A stretch of 15,199 nucleotides of DNA. Origin: an uncultured Gammaproteobacteria bacterium. GTDB lineage: Bacteria > Pseudomonadota > Gammaproteobacteria > Magnimaribacterales > D2472. Each line of letters begins with the position of its first letter. The stretch's first letter is position 1. Below the pieces are notes generated by a model. It saw nothing but the letters and a program-made list of their open reading frames with translations. It was not told where the DNA came from and ran no database searches. Of the stretch, positions 1-5,384 are shown piece by piece. Position numbers and translations under genes: made by a program. The stretch is taken from assembly GCA_913050015.1 (NCBI GenBank), contig CAJXAZ010000020.1, positions 1 to 15,199 of the forward strand, in the 5' to 3' direction.

Positions 1-17
1 CCAATGGTTGCCAGAAT

Positions 18-34
18 TAACTTAAATTAAGTTA
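18..34. repeat. Short inverted repeat at the end of the merC-like gene
   Basis: An 8-bp perfect inverted repeat (TAACTTAA and TTAAGTTA, one base between) overlaps the stop codon of the MerC-like gene. As RNA it could form only a weak all-A/U-rich hairpin with a 5-base loop, and no T tract follows on either strand. It may be a feeble 3' end signal or chance in AT-rich sequence. Confidence 0.25.
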
Positions 35-376
35 GTTTCTGAGTTTGTGATTCCAAAAATGCGCTGCAATAAGCATTGATCCGCATAGTACCGTTGTAAC
101 AACCTCAAGCGTCGTACTAAGAAACAATGCAATAAATAGGCCTAGTGTGCCAATTAACCCTAAAATCATTGGCTCAGGTCTCTTATGGTCGTAATAGGCA
201 GAAGGAAAGCTTACAAGACCTACTATAAATACAAATACTAATAAGATTGGGTGAACTAGCTCTTCAGAGAGAGTTAAAAAACTTGCAGATCCAACTCCAC
301 CCCATATTAATAAGCTAAAAAGAACGCAGTGAATAACGCAGAGTCCTGAAAAAAATATCCCTAGTTTATCTTTCAT
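32..376 (-). CDS. MerC-like small integral membrane protein
   Basis: A 114-residue, very hydrophobic protein with about four membrane segments (roughly residues 7-29, 40-60, 70-88, 92-108). The first segment carries C13-V-I-H16-C17, the Cys-x-x-His-Cys pattern of the MerC family, whose founding member is an inner-membrane mercuric ion uptake protein. Chromosomal MerC-domain proteins outside mer operons are common and mostly of unknown role, so mercury transport should not be assumed; no merA, merR or merP is in view. It starts 23 bases after the stop codon of the upstream cupin gene on the same strand, with no strong Shine-Dalgarno sequence, so the pair is probably one transcript. The family assignment rests on length, topology and the Cys/His motif; the substrate is unknown. 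Confidence 0.7.
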   Translation of the reverse strand: MKDKLGIFFSGLCVIHCVLFSLLIWGGVGSASFLTLSEELVHPILLVFVFIVGLVSFPSAYYDHKRPEPMILGLIGTLGLFIALFLSTTLEVVTTVLCGSMLIAAHFWNHKLRN

Positions 377-399
377 GAAATGATCTTAGAAAAGAGTTT

Positions 400-798
400 T
401 TATTTTCTCCATCCGCCTCTATCAAATATTCTTAGATATGTAAGCTGATCATGGTCAGAATCATTTATTACTTTACAGTAGTCACCTGACTCTATAAGGA
501 TGACATCGCCTGATGAAAGATCATATGAGTCCTTATGTTCAATTCCATAAGAGGGATTAGATCCGTGTCCTTCGTCAGAATTTGCATACTCAACAACTTC
601 CATAGTTCCTCTGCCGTTTGTAATAATATAGACAACATCTGAGTCTATTAGTTTGTGGCCATGAGTAGATTTACTTGGCTGAATTACAGTTTTACTTGCA
701 ATGACTCTTTGAAGAAGATCGTTTGTCCATACGGCATAGTCCTCATTAACATTATGAGGTGATCCGCCAATTCTAAAATTATTATATTTTTTTGCCAT
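400..798 (-). CDS. Small cupin-fold protein with atypical metal-site residues
   Basis: A 132-residue single-domain protein. Residues about 38-68 match cupin motif 1 (H46-G-H48, then a hydrophobic strand and N61-G-R-G). Residues about 94-112 match cupin motif 2, beginning L-S-S-G-D-V and ending I111-N112. Between them lies a polar insert (about 71-93). The usual motif-1 Glu appears as Asp or Ser (D52-S53-D54). In motif 2 the usual Pro is E103 and the usual metal-binding His is C108, so the metal site, if any, is not canonical. The start ATG has an AAGGA Shine-Dalgarno sequence at 809-813 with 10-base spacing, one of the few strong ones in the window. It is the first gene of a probable minus-strand pair with the MerC-like gene. 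No specific substrate or pathway can be assigned. Confidence 0.7.
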   Translation of the reverse strand: MAKKYNNFRIGGSPHNVNEDYAVWTNDLLQRVIASKTVIQPSKSTHGHKLIDSDVVYIITNGRGTMEVVEYANSDEGHGSNPSYGIEHKDSYDLSSGDVILIESGDYCKVINDSDHDQLTYLRIFDRGGWRK

Positions 799-822
799 GA
801 TTTTATTATCCTTAAAATCTCA

Positions 823-860
823 ATTATAGTTATTTAAAAAGAACATGCTAGTAATATCAA
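823..860 (-). promoter_or_regulatory. Candidate promoter(s) for the cupin/MerC-like pair
   Basis: Reading the minus strand, a perfect -10 hexamer TATAAT lies at 828-823, 25 bases upstream of the start codon, but no good -35 is found 16-18 bases further up. Alternatively TTGATA at 860-855 (5 of 6 matches to a -35) stands 17 bases from TTAAAT at 837-832 (4 of 6). The two options are mutually exclusive. A promoter here is expected from the divergent gene arrangement. Confidence 0.4.
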
Positions 861-878
861 GCCATAACGATTGATATT
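853..878. repeat. 8-bp dyad over the metY -35 box (operator candidate)
   Basis: AATATCAA (853-860) and TTGATATT (871-878) are perfect inverted arms separated by 10 bases. Allowing one bulged T, the symmetry extends outward to GTAA and TTAC. The right arm contains the metY -35 hexamer, and the left arm on the other strand contains the candidate -35 of the divergent cupin gene. It could be a binding site for a dimeric regulator, or simply two back-to-back -35 elements. Confidence 0.4.
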
Positions 879-898
879 TACATTTTTTTCAATATAAT
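871..898 (+). promoter_or_regulatory. Sigma70-type promoter of metY
   Basis: The -35 hexamer TTGATA (871-876, 5 of 6 to consensus) and -10 hexamer TATAAT (893-898, perfect) are separated by 16 bases. Transcription would start near 904-906, exactly at the first base of the riboswitch P1 stem, which supports both calls. It is the only promoter of this quality that I see driving the plus-strand block. Confidence 0.75.
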
Positions 899-904
899 TC
901 GTTT

Positions 905-957
905 ACGCCCCTTTGATTTCAGCTTGCCGGCGTTCTAAATAGGCTAAAGAGAGAACC
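905..957 (+). promoter_or_regulatory. SAM-II/SAM-V-type riboswitch aptamer upstream of metY
   Basis: P1 is ACGCC (905-909) pairing with GGCGT (929-933). Its loop contains GATTT (915-919) and CTTGC (923-927). Downstream come TAAAT (936-940) and GCTAAAG (943-949). C923-U924-U925 can pair with A947-A948-G949, and G926-C927 (plus C928) with G943-C944 (plus G942). This forms the H-type pseudoknot around the conserved U-A core that binds S-adenosylmethionine in SAM-II and the related SAM-V class. A weaker P2 extension could pair 917-920 with 951-954. The downstream gene makes homocysteine, the expected regulon. SAM-II is best known from alphaproteobacteria and SAM-V from marine bacteria; I cannot decide between the two without a covariance-model score. 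Confidence 0.8.
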
Positions 958-1011
958 TTGAACGCATCTTCCTTTTACGCTGAATTATTAACTTTATTTT
1001 AAGGAATAATT
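946..1011 (+). promoter_or_regulatory. Predicted translational expression platform and RBS of metY
   Basis: The Shine-Dalgarno AAGGA (1001-1005) lies 6 bases before the metY ATG. An anti-SD TTCCTT (969-974) can pair perfectly with AAGGAA (1001-1006). The same region (967-975) can instead pair with 946-954, the 3' pseudoknot strand of the aptamer (8 of 9 positions, one of them G-U, and one A-C mismatch). SAM binding would occupy 943-949, release the anti-SD and hide the RBS. Without SAM the anti-SD would be held by 946-954 and the RBS would be free. There is no hairpin plus T tract, so transcription termination is unlikely. This is inferred from pairing only. Confidence 0.55.
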
Positions 1012-2304
1012 ATGAGCAAAATATATACAAACCCAGAAACAATAGGTCTTCATGCGGGATGGAGAAAAGATGAGAATACAAATTCCGTTGCTGTGCCTAT
1101 TCATCAAACTTCAAGCTTTCTTTTTGATGATTGTGACCATGCTGCAAACTTATTTTCTTTATCTGAAGTTGGAAATATTTATTCAAGAATAATGAATCCT
1201 ACGTGTGCAGTTTTAGAAGATAGAATTGCTGCACTAGAAGGTGGAGTAGGATCTTTAGCCGTAGCCTCCGGTCAAGCAGCTTCAGCAATCGCTATACAAA
1301 ATATTGCTAAAAATGGAGATAATATCGTTGCTTCATCGCACTTATATGGAGGAACTTATAACCAATTTAAAAATTCAATGTCAGATATGGGTATTGAGGT
1401 CAGGTTTGTCGACCCTGCTGACCCGCAAAATTTTATAAATGCTACTGATGACAAAACAAGAGCTTATTACGGTGAGGTGCTTCCTAATCCAAGTTTTGAA
1501 GTATTTCCTATTTCGGAGGTAGCAGAATTAGGCAGACCTCTTGGAATACCGTTAATTGTCGATAATACTGCTGCTCCTGTTATTTGTAAGCCTTTTGACC
1601 ACGGCGCAACAATAATAATTCATTCAACAACTAAATTCATTGGTGGTCATGGCACATCAATCGGCGGCATAATTGTTGATAGTGGTAATTTTGACTGGGA
1701 ATTATTTCCCGATAGACAGCCAGCGTTAAATACGCCTGACGCTTCTTATGGAGGAGCTATATGGACTGAAGCTGTTAAACCTCTTGGACCTATAGCTTAC
1801 ATACTAAAAGCTAGAACTACGATTCTAAGGGATATGGGTGCAGCAATGAGTCCTTTTAATGCCTTTATGTTTATTCAGGGTCTTGAAACATTAGCTTTAA
1901 GAATGAGAGAGCATTGTAGTAATGCCGAGAAGGTAGCTCAATACCTTACAAATCATGATTTGGTAGAAAAAGTAATATATCCATCTGTCATGGAGGGCTA
2001 TGCCAAAGAAAGAGCTGACAAGTACCTAACTCGAGGCAATGGTGGATTAATGGGATTTGAGATCAAGGGTGGTGTAGAAGCAGGCAAAAAATTCATCAAT
2101 GCTCTTGAGATGGTTTATCACGTTGCAAATATTGGTGATTCAAGAAGTCTTGCCATTCATCCAGCAAGCACTACACACAGTCAACTCTCACCTGAGGAGC
2201 TTGAATCAACTGGTGTTTCTCCAAGCTTTGTAAGGCTTTCAATTGGCTTAGAGCACATAGATGATATTATTGCAGACTATGAACAAGCACTTTCTAAGAT
2301 CTAA
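1012..2304 (+). CDS. metY: O-acetylhomoserine sulfhydrylase (O-acetylhomoserine aminocarboxypropyltransferase)
   Basis: A 430-residue cytosolic PLP enzyme of the Cys/Met metabolism (cystathionine gamma-synthase-like) family. It joins O-acetylhomoserine with sulfide to give homocysteine, the direct sulfhydrylation route to methionine. Landmarks: Y57-S-R with downstream N62-P-T (cofactor phosphate contact from the neighbouring subunit), S86-G-Q-A-A-S (phosphate-binding turn), D184 in V-D-N-T (pyridine nitrogen partner), and K208 in S-T-T-K-F (Schiff-base lysine) followed by G-G-H-G-T-S. The length of 430 fits MetY and exceeds the usual 380-400 of MetB/MetC. The start is fixed by AAGGA 6 bases upstream. 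The SAM-responsive leader supports a methionine-pathway role rather than catabolic methionine gamma-lyase. The next gene begins 8 bases after the stop, so transcription probably continues. Confidence 0.9.
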   Translation: MSKIYTNPETIGLHAGWRKDENTNSVAVPIHQTSSFLFDDCDHAANLFSLSEVGNIYSRIMNPTCAVLEDRIAALEGGVGSLAVASGQAASAIAIQNIAKNGDNIVASSHLYGGTYNQFKNSMSDMGIEVRFVDPADPQNFINATDDKTRAYYGEVLPNPSFEVFPISEVAELGRPLGIPLIVDNTAAPVICKPFDHGATIIIHSTTKFIGGHGTSIGGIIVDSGNFDWELFPDRQPALNTPDASYGGAIWTEAVKPLGPIAYILKARTTILRDMGAAMSPFNAFMFIQGLETLALRMREHCSNAEKVAQYLTNHDLVEKVIYPSVMEGYAKERADKYLTRGNGGLMGFEIKGGVEAGKKFINALEMVYHVANIGDSRSLAIHPASTTHSQLSPEELESTGVSPSFVRLSIGLEHIDDIIADYEQALSKI

Positions 2305-2312
2305 ATAATATT

Positions 2313-2828
2313 TTGAGTCAGGAGTTAGTTACATATATAGTTCTTGGCTCAAAGACTAGATTGAAGAATGTAAAATTACCTTCTGCGAATAAGTACGAAG
2401 AATTTATTTTATCAAATCAAACTGAAACACTTACAAATGAGAGTCATATAGATCAATTAATCTCTAGCGCAAAAGGTGAGATAATTGTTCTCCTTCCTCC
2501 TTCCTCTTTTCCTAATAACGATGCTAAAGAAGCATTGAAAAAAATTGCTCTGATAGGACTATCTTCTTGGGGTTGGTTTGAATTTAGCCAAACAAGAAAA
2601 AATATCATGCAGAATATAAAAAGAGTCAGCACCATGGTCAGAAGTATTCCTAACCTTGAGCAGGGGATTTACTTTAGTAAGCGATTATATTTTTCAGTTG
2701 GGGGAATGGGCGTCTTTGGCTCAGCTCCTTTTTCAGAAATTTCAAAAAGATTTTATTCAAGAATAGACCCACAAAAACCTCTCCCAGCTCTTATAATAAG
2801 AACTAAGAATCTTAATTTAGATCTATGA
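2313..2828 (+). CDS. Degenerate glycosyltransferase-family-2-like protein (TIGR04283-like C-terminal part)
   Basis: A 171-residue soluble protein. Residues 55-70 look like the strand and loop that follow the sugar-nucleotide site. W86-G-W-F-E-F, then E116-Q-G-I-Y with F127-S-V-G-G-M, resemble the G-x-F, D-Q-G-x-F and G-G-F landmarks of small rSAM/selenodomain-associated family-2 glycosyltransferases. The normal N-terminal nucleotide-binding segment is absent, the Asp of D-Q-G is Glu, and the acidic E-D motif that normally follows the G-G element is not there (G-S-A-P-F-S-E instead). It is probably catalytically altered or inactive. The start is TTG at 2313: no in-frame ATG or GTG exists near the beginning, and the only SD-like GGAG (2321-2324) lies inside the reading frame, so the N terminus is uncertain. 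Its stop overlaps ccmA by 4 bp, suggesting translational coupling. Confidence 0.5.
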   Translation: MSQELVTYIVLGSKTRLKNVKLPSANKYEEFILSNQTETLTNESHIDQLISSAKGEIIVLLPPSSFPNNDAKEALKKIALIGLSSWGWFEFSQTRKNIMQNIKRVSTMVRSIPNLEQGIYFSKRLYFSVGGMGVFGSAPFSEISKRFYSRIDPQKPLPALIIRTKNLNLDL

Positions 2829-3403
2829 CAATGACATACCTTATAAAAGCAGAAAATCTTAGCTATAAAATTAATGAAAAAAAGCTTTTTCAAAATATTT
2901 CATTTGAAGTAAATTCTAATTCAGCAATACACATCACTGGATCCAATGGATCTGGAAAAACAACTCTATTAAGAATTATTCTAGGCATCTCAAAGCCAAC
3001 GAGAGGTACCGTTGAGACAAACCTAACTTCTGGTATGTGTTATTTAGGCCATAAAAATGCTTTAAAACAATATCTTACAGTTGAAGATAATTTAATTCTT
3101 CAAAGCATTCAGCACAATAAGGCCTTAGATACACTCCTTAAAGATATAGATTTATATGACAAGCTAGATGTGGTCGTATCTAATCTTTCATTTGGCCAGC
3201 AAAAAAAAATAGCTTTATTAAAAGTCTTTCTTAATGAGTCAGAGTTATTGGTTTTGGATGAACCTTGCGTAGGGTTAGATGGCAAAGCACAGAACTTTTT
3301 AACATCTTTTCTTCAAGAAGAGCTAGCTAAAAATAAATCAATAATTTTTTCTTCTCATATCAACTTAAACCTAGATGCTAAATCTATAAACCTTGATAAC
3401 TAA
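2825..3403 (+). CDS. ccmA: Cytochrome c maturation ABC transporter ATP-binding subunit CcmA
   Basis: A 192-residue cytoplasmic ATPase, slightly shorter than typical CcmA (about 200-210). Walker A is G39-S-N-G-S-G-K-T, the signature is L121-S-F-G-Q-Q, Walker B is L141-L-V-L-D-E with P147, and the switch His is H178 in F-S-S-H. CcmA works with CcmB in the CcmABCD complex. Its ATP hydrolysis releases haem-loaded holo-CcmE from CcmC/CcmD; it does not itself pump haem. The start ATG overlaps the preceding stop as ATGA; a second ATG two codons later (2831) is equally possible because neither has a Shine-Dalgarno sequence. ccmB starts 5 bases downstream. Confidence 0.93.
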   Translation: MTMTYLIKAENLSYKINEKKLFQNISFEVNSNSAIHITGSNGSGKTTLLRIILGISKPTRGTVETNLTSGMCYLGHKNALKQYLTVEDNLILQSIQHNKALDTLLKDIDLYDKLDVVVSNLSFGQQKKIALLKVFLNESELLVLDEPCVGLDGKAQNFLTSFLQEELAKNKSIIFSSHINLNLDAKSINLDN

Positions 3404-3408
3404 AAGAT

Positions 3409-4056
3409 ATGAATATTTTATATTTTGAACTTCTTAAGCTAAGAAAAAAATCGAGAGGTTGGCTAGGTCCAATCCTTGTTTTTATCTTGATAATGACAGC
3501 CTTTCCTCTAACCGTAGAATTCTTAAATGAAGATTTAGAACAAGCTTTTTTCTCCATATTGTGGATAGCCGTTTTATTAGTAATGATGCTTGCAACAGAA
3601 GATATATTTTTAGAAGACTACAATGATGGTTCCTTAGAGCAATTAGTTATTCATACTGAATCTCTTTCATTCGTAATTGGAGTTAAGATTTTGATTTATT
3701 GGGCCCTTATTGGAATTCCTGTTTCGCTTATTGGGTCGATATATTGCCTAGGCATAACATCTTCTTTTGAAATGGCTTTACTGATCTTTCCAGTGCTTCT
3801 TATATCTTCATATATATTTCTAAACCTATTTTGTTTTGGTAATTCACTAACTCTTACAAAGGGCTCTGTTTTAGGCACTCTTATAACAATGCCTTTGCTC
3901 CTTCCTCTGCTTGTGGTTTTGGGTAAAGTTGTTATAGCTATAAATCTAGGTTTAAATTATTTTGATTTTCTAATTCTACTTTTAGGAGTCTTATCAATTA
4001 TAATAGTCATAATTCCATTAATTATTTCTTTTGTTATTAGAGCGCATTTAGAATAA
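3409..4056 (+). CDS. ccmB: Cytochrome c maturation ABC transporter membrane subunit CcmB
   Basis: A 215-residue inner-membrane protein with about six hydrophobic segments (roughly 18-38, 47-62, 88-113, 122-143, 155-178, 184-210), matching the usual CcmB size (about 220) and topology. The cytoplasmic motif D73-G-S-L-E-Q-L is a strongly conserved CcmB landmark, and the later G156-T-L-I-T-M-P-L-L-L-P segment fits the family. It forms the membrane part of the CcmAB transporter. It lies 5 bases after ccmA. The 29-base gap to ccmC is one of the two largest in the plus-strand block. Confidence 0.9.
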   Translation: MNILYFELLKLRKKSRGWLGPILVFILIMTAFPLTVEFLNEDLEQAFFSILWIAVLLVMMLATEDIFLEDYNDGSLEQLVIHTESLSFVIGVKILIYWALIGIPVSLIGSIYCLGITSSFEMALLIFPVLLISSYIFLNLFCFGNSLTLTKGSVLGTLITMPLLLPLLVVLGKVVIAINLGLNYFDFLILLLGVLSIIIVIIPLIISFVIRAHLE

Positions 4057-4085
4057 TTCTTGATTAACTGGCATAACAACACATA

Positions 4086-4817
4086 GTGATTAAAAAGTTT
4101 ATACATCAATTTGCTTCCCCAAAAACCTACTTAAAACAGGTAGATAGAGCTTACTCGTACATTTTTTTTACATCACTGAGTATTTATCTTATCGCTATTT
4201 TTTGGGGCCTATTTTTAACGCCTGAGGATTTTGTTCAAGGGCACTCTTACAGAATTATATACCTCCATGTACCTGCGTCTTTCATCTCACAATCACTTTA
4301 TCTTGGTATGGCATTTGCTAGTGCTATTTTTTTAATTTGGAAGGTTAAATTATCTGCTTATCTTGTAAGGTCTATTGCCCCAATAGGAGCTATGACTACT
4401 TTTATTGCTCTTGTATCAGGTTCAATCTGGGGAATACCAACATGGGGAACTTGGTGGGCATGGGATGCTAGAATTATCTCTACATTAATATTATTTATTA
4501 TGTATTTAGGACTAATTTCACTGCATGACTCATTTACCAACAACGAGAAAGCTGATAAATTTTTAGCTATTCTAGTTTTAGTTGGCTCTGTAAATATACC
4601 AATAATAAAAATGTCAGTTGAGTGGTGGAGTACATTACATCAATCTGCATCAATTACAATAACTCAAAAACCGGCTATAGATCCTTCTATGCTTTATCCA
4701 TTATTTGCCTCTGCTATTGGCTTTACTGGCTTAGTTGTTTGCTTGGTAATTCTGTCATCTAAATTTCATATACTGGATCGTGAGAGGAATAAATCTTGGG
4801 TAAAAGATTATGTTTAA
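4086..4817 (+). CDS. ccmC: Haem handling membrane protein CcmC (cytochrome c maturation)
   Basis: A 243-residue, six-helix inner-membrane protein. It binds haem in a periplasmic Trp-rich WWD domain and presents it to CcmE for covalent attachment. The WWD motif is T119-W-G-T-W-W-A-W-D-A-R, and the two axial His candidates are H61 (Y-L-H-V-P-A) and H185 (T-L-H-Q), equivalent to E. coli H60 and H184. S178-V-E-W-W precedes the second His as in homologues. The start is GTG at 4086, chosen because the N terminus (M-I-K-K-F-I-H-Q-F-A) aligns with E. coli CcmC at nearly the same total length (245). I see no clear Shine-Dalgarno sequence. The 3' end overlaps ccmD by 8 bp. Confidence 0.95.
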   Translation: MIKKFIHQFASPKTYLKQVDRAYSYIFFTSLSIYLIAIFWGLFLTPEDFVQGHSYRIIYLHVPASFISQSLYLGMAFASAIFLIWKVKLSAYLVRSIAPIGAMTTFIALVSGSIWGIPTWGTWWAWDARIISTLILFIMYLGLISLHDSFTNNEKADKFLAILVLVGSVNIPIIKMSVEWWSTLHQSASITITQKPAIDPSMLYPLFASAIGFTGLVVCLVILSSKFHILDRERNKSWVKDYV

Positions 4818-4983
4818 TTTTGCTTTCAGCTCTATGTCAGAAGCTATCTTAATGGAGAGTCAGAATGGGCAAAATCATGGGATATATGTATGGAGTGTAT
4901 TTCTCATAGTTTTCGGAGCTTTAATATTAACGTTTATTATTTATAAAAATAAAATTAGAAATTTATCTAAAAAAATTAAATGA
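4810..4983 (+). CDS. ccmD: Cytochrome c maturation small membrane protein CcmD
   Basis: A 57-residue open reading frame, ATG at 4810 and TGA at 4981-4983. It has a periplasmic N-terminal stretch, the family signature N22-H-G-I-Y-V-W, one membrane helix (about 26-43) and a basic C-terminal tail (K-N-K-I-R-N-L-S-K-K-I-K). CcmD keeps CcmE bound to CcmC and is needed for holo-CcmE release. Position between ccmC and ccmE, single-helix topology and the G-x-Y-V-W motif make the call secure despite the small size. It overlaps ccmC by 8 bp and ccmE by 4 bp (ATGA). Confidence 0.88.
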   Translation: MFNFAFSSMSEAILMESQNGQNHGIYVWSVFLIVFGALILTFIIYKNKIRNLSKKIK

Positions 4984-5384
4984 AAGCTATAAGACAAAAA
5001 AGACTTATAACTGTCTTTGTAATTTTAATATTTTCAGGACTAGGTTCCTTTCTTATTTTTAAAGCGCTTGATTCAAACTTAGATTTCTTCTTTACTCCTT
5101 CTGAACTCATTGAGCGAACTATTCCAGATAACAAAAGAATTAAGATTGGTGGAATGGTTTTGGAAGGTTCTGTAATAAGAGATAAGACGAATATCACCTT
5201 TCAAATAACAGATTACAAGCATTCTATTGCTGTGAATTTTGATGGAGTAGTACCAGATTTATTTAAAGAGGGAAGTGGTGTTGTTGCATTAGGGTATCTT
5301 GATAATGGTATTGTTTATGCTGAACAAATTCTTGCAAAACATGATGAAAACTATATGCCTCCAGGCATGGATATAGAAAAATAA
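4980..5384 (+). CDS. ccmE: Periplasmic haem chaperone CcmE
   Basis: A 134-residue protein with one N-terminal membrane anchor (about residues 9-29) and a periplasmic beta-barrel domain. It carries haem covalently on one His between CcmC and CcmF. The haem-binding motif is present: H121-D-E-N-Y125 followed by M-P-P, equivalent to E. coli H130 and Y134. R53-I-K-I-G-G-M-V and the F-T-P-S-E-L-I segment are also typical. The short C terminus after the motif (about 9 residues) is within the family range. It starts inside the ccmD stop (ATGA) and ccmF begins on the next base after its stop, so translation is probably coupled along the chain. Confidence 0.95.
   Translation: MKAIRQKRLITVFVILIFSGLGSFLIFKALDSNLDFFFTPSELIERTIPDNKRIKIGGMVLEGSVIRDKTNITFQITDYKHSIAVNFDGVVPDLFKEGSGVVALGYLDNGIVYAEQILAKHDENYMPPGMDIEK

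Noticed and set aside
1012..2304. Methionine gamma-lyase or cystathionine gamma-synthase for the PLP enzyme
   Set aside because: Length of 430 residues, the K-F-I-G-G-H-G-T-S context and the SAM-type leader favour MetY.
4976..5197. Minus-strand open frame overlapping ccmE
   Set aside because: CcmE is certain on the plus strand (H-D-E-N-Y motif); the antisense frame looks like a shadow.
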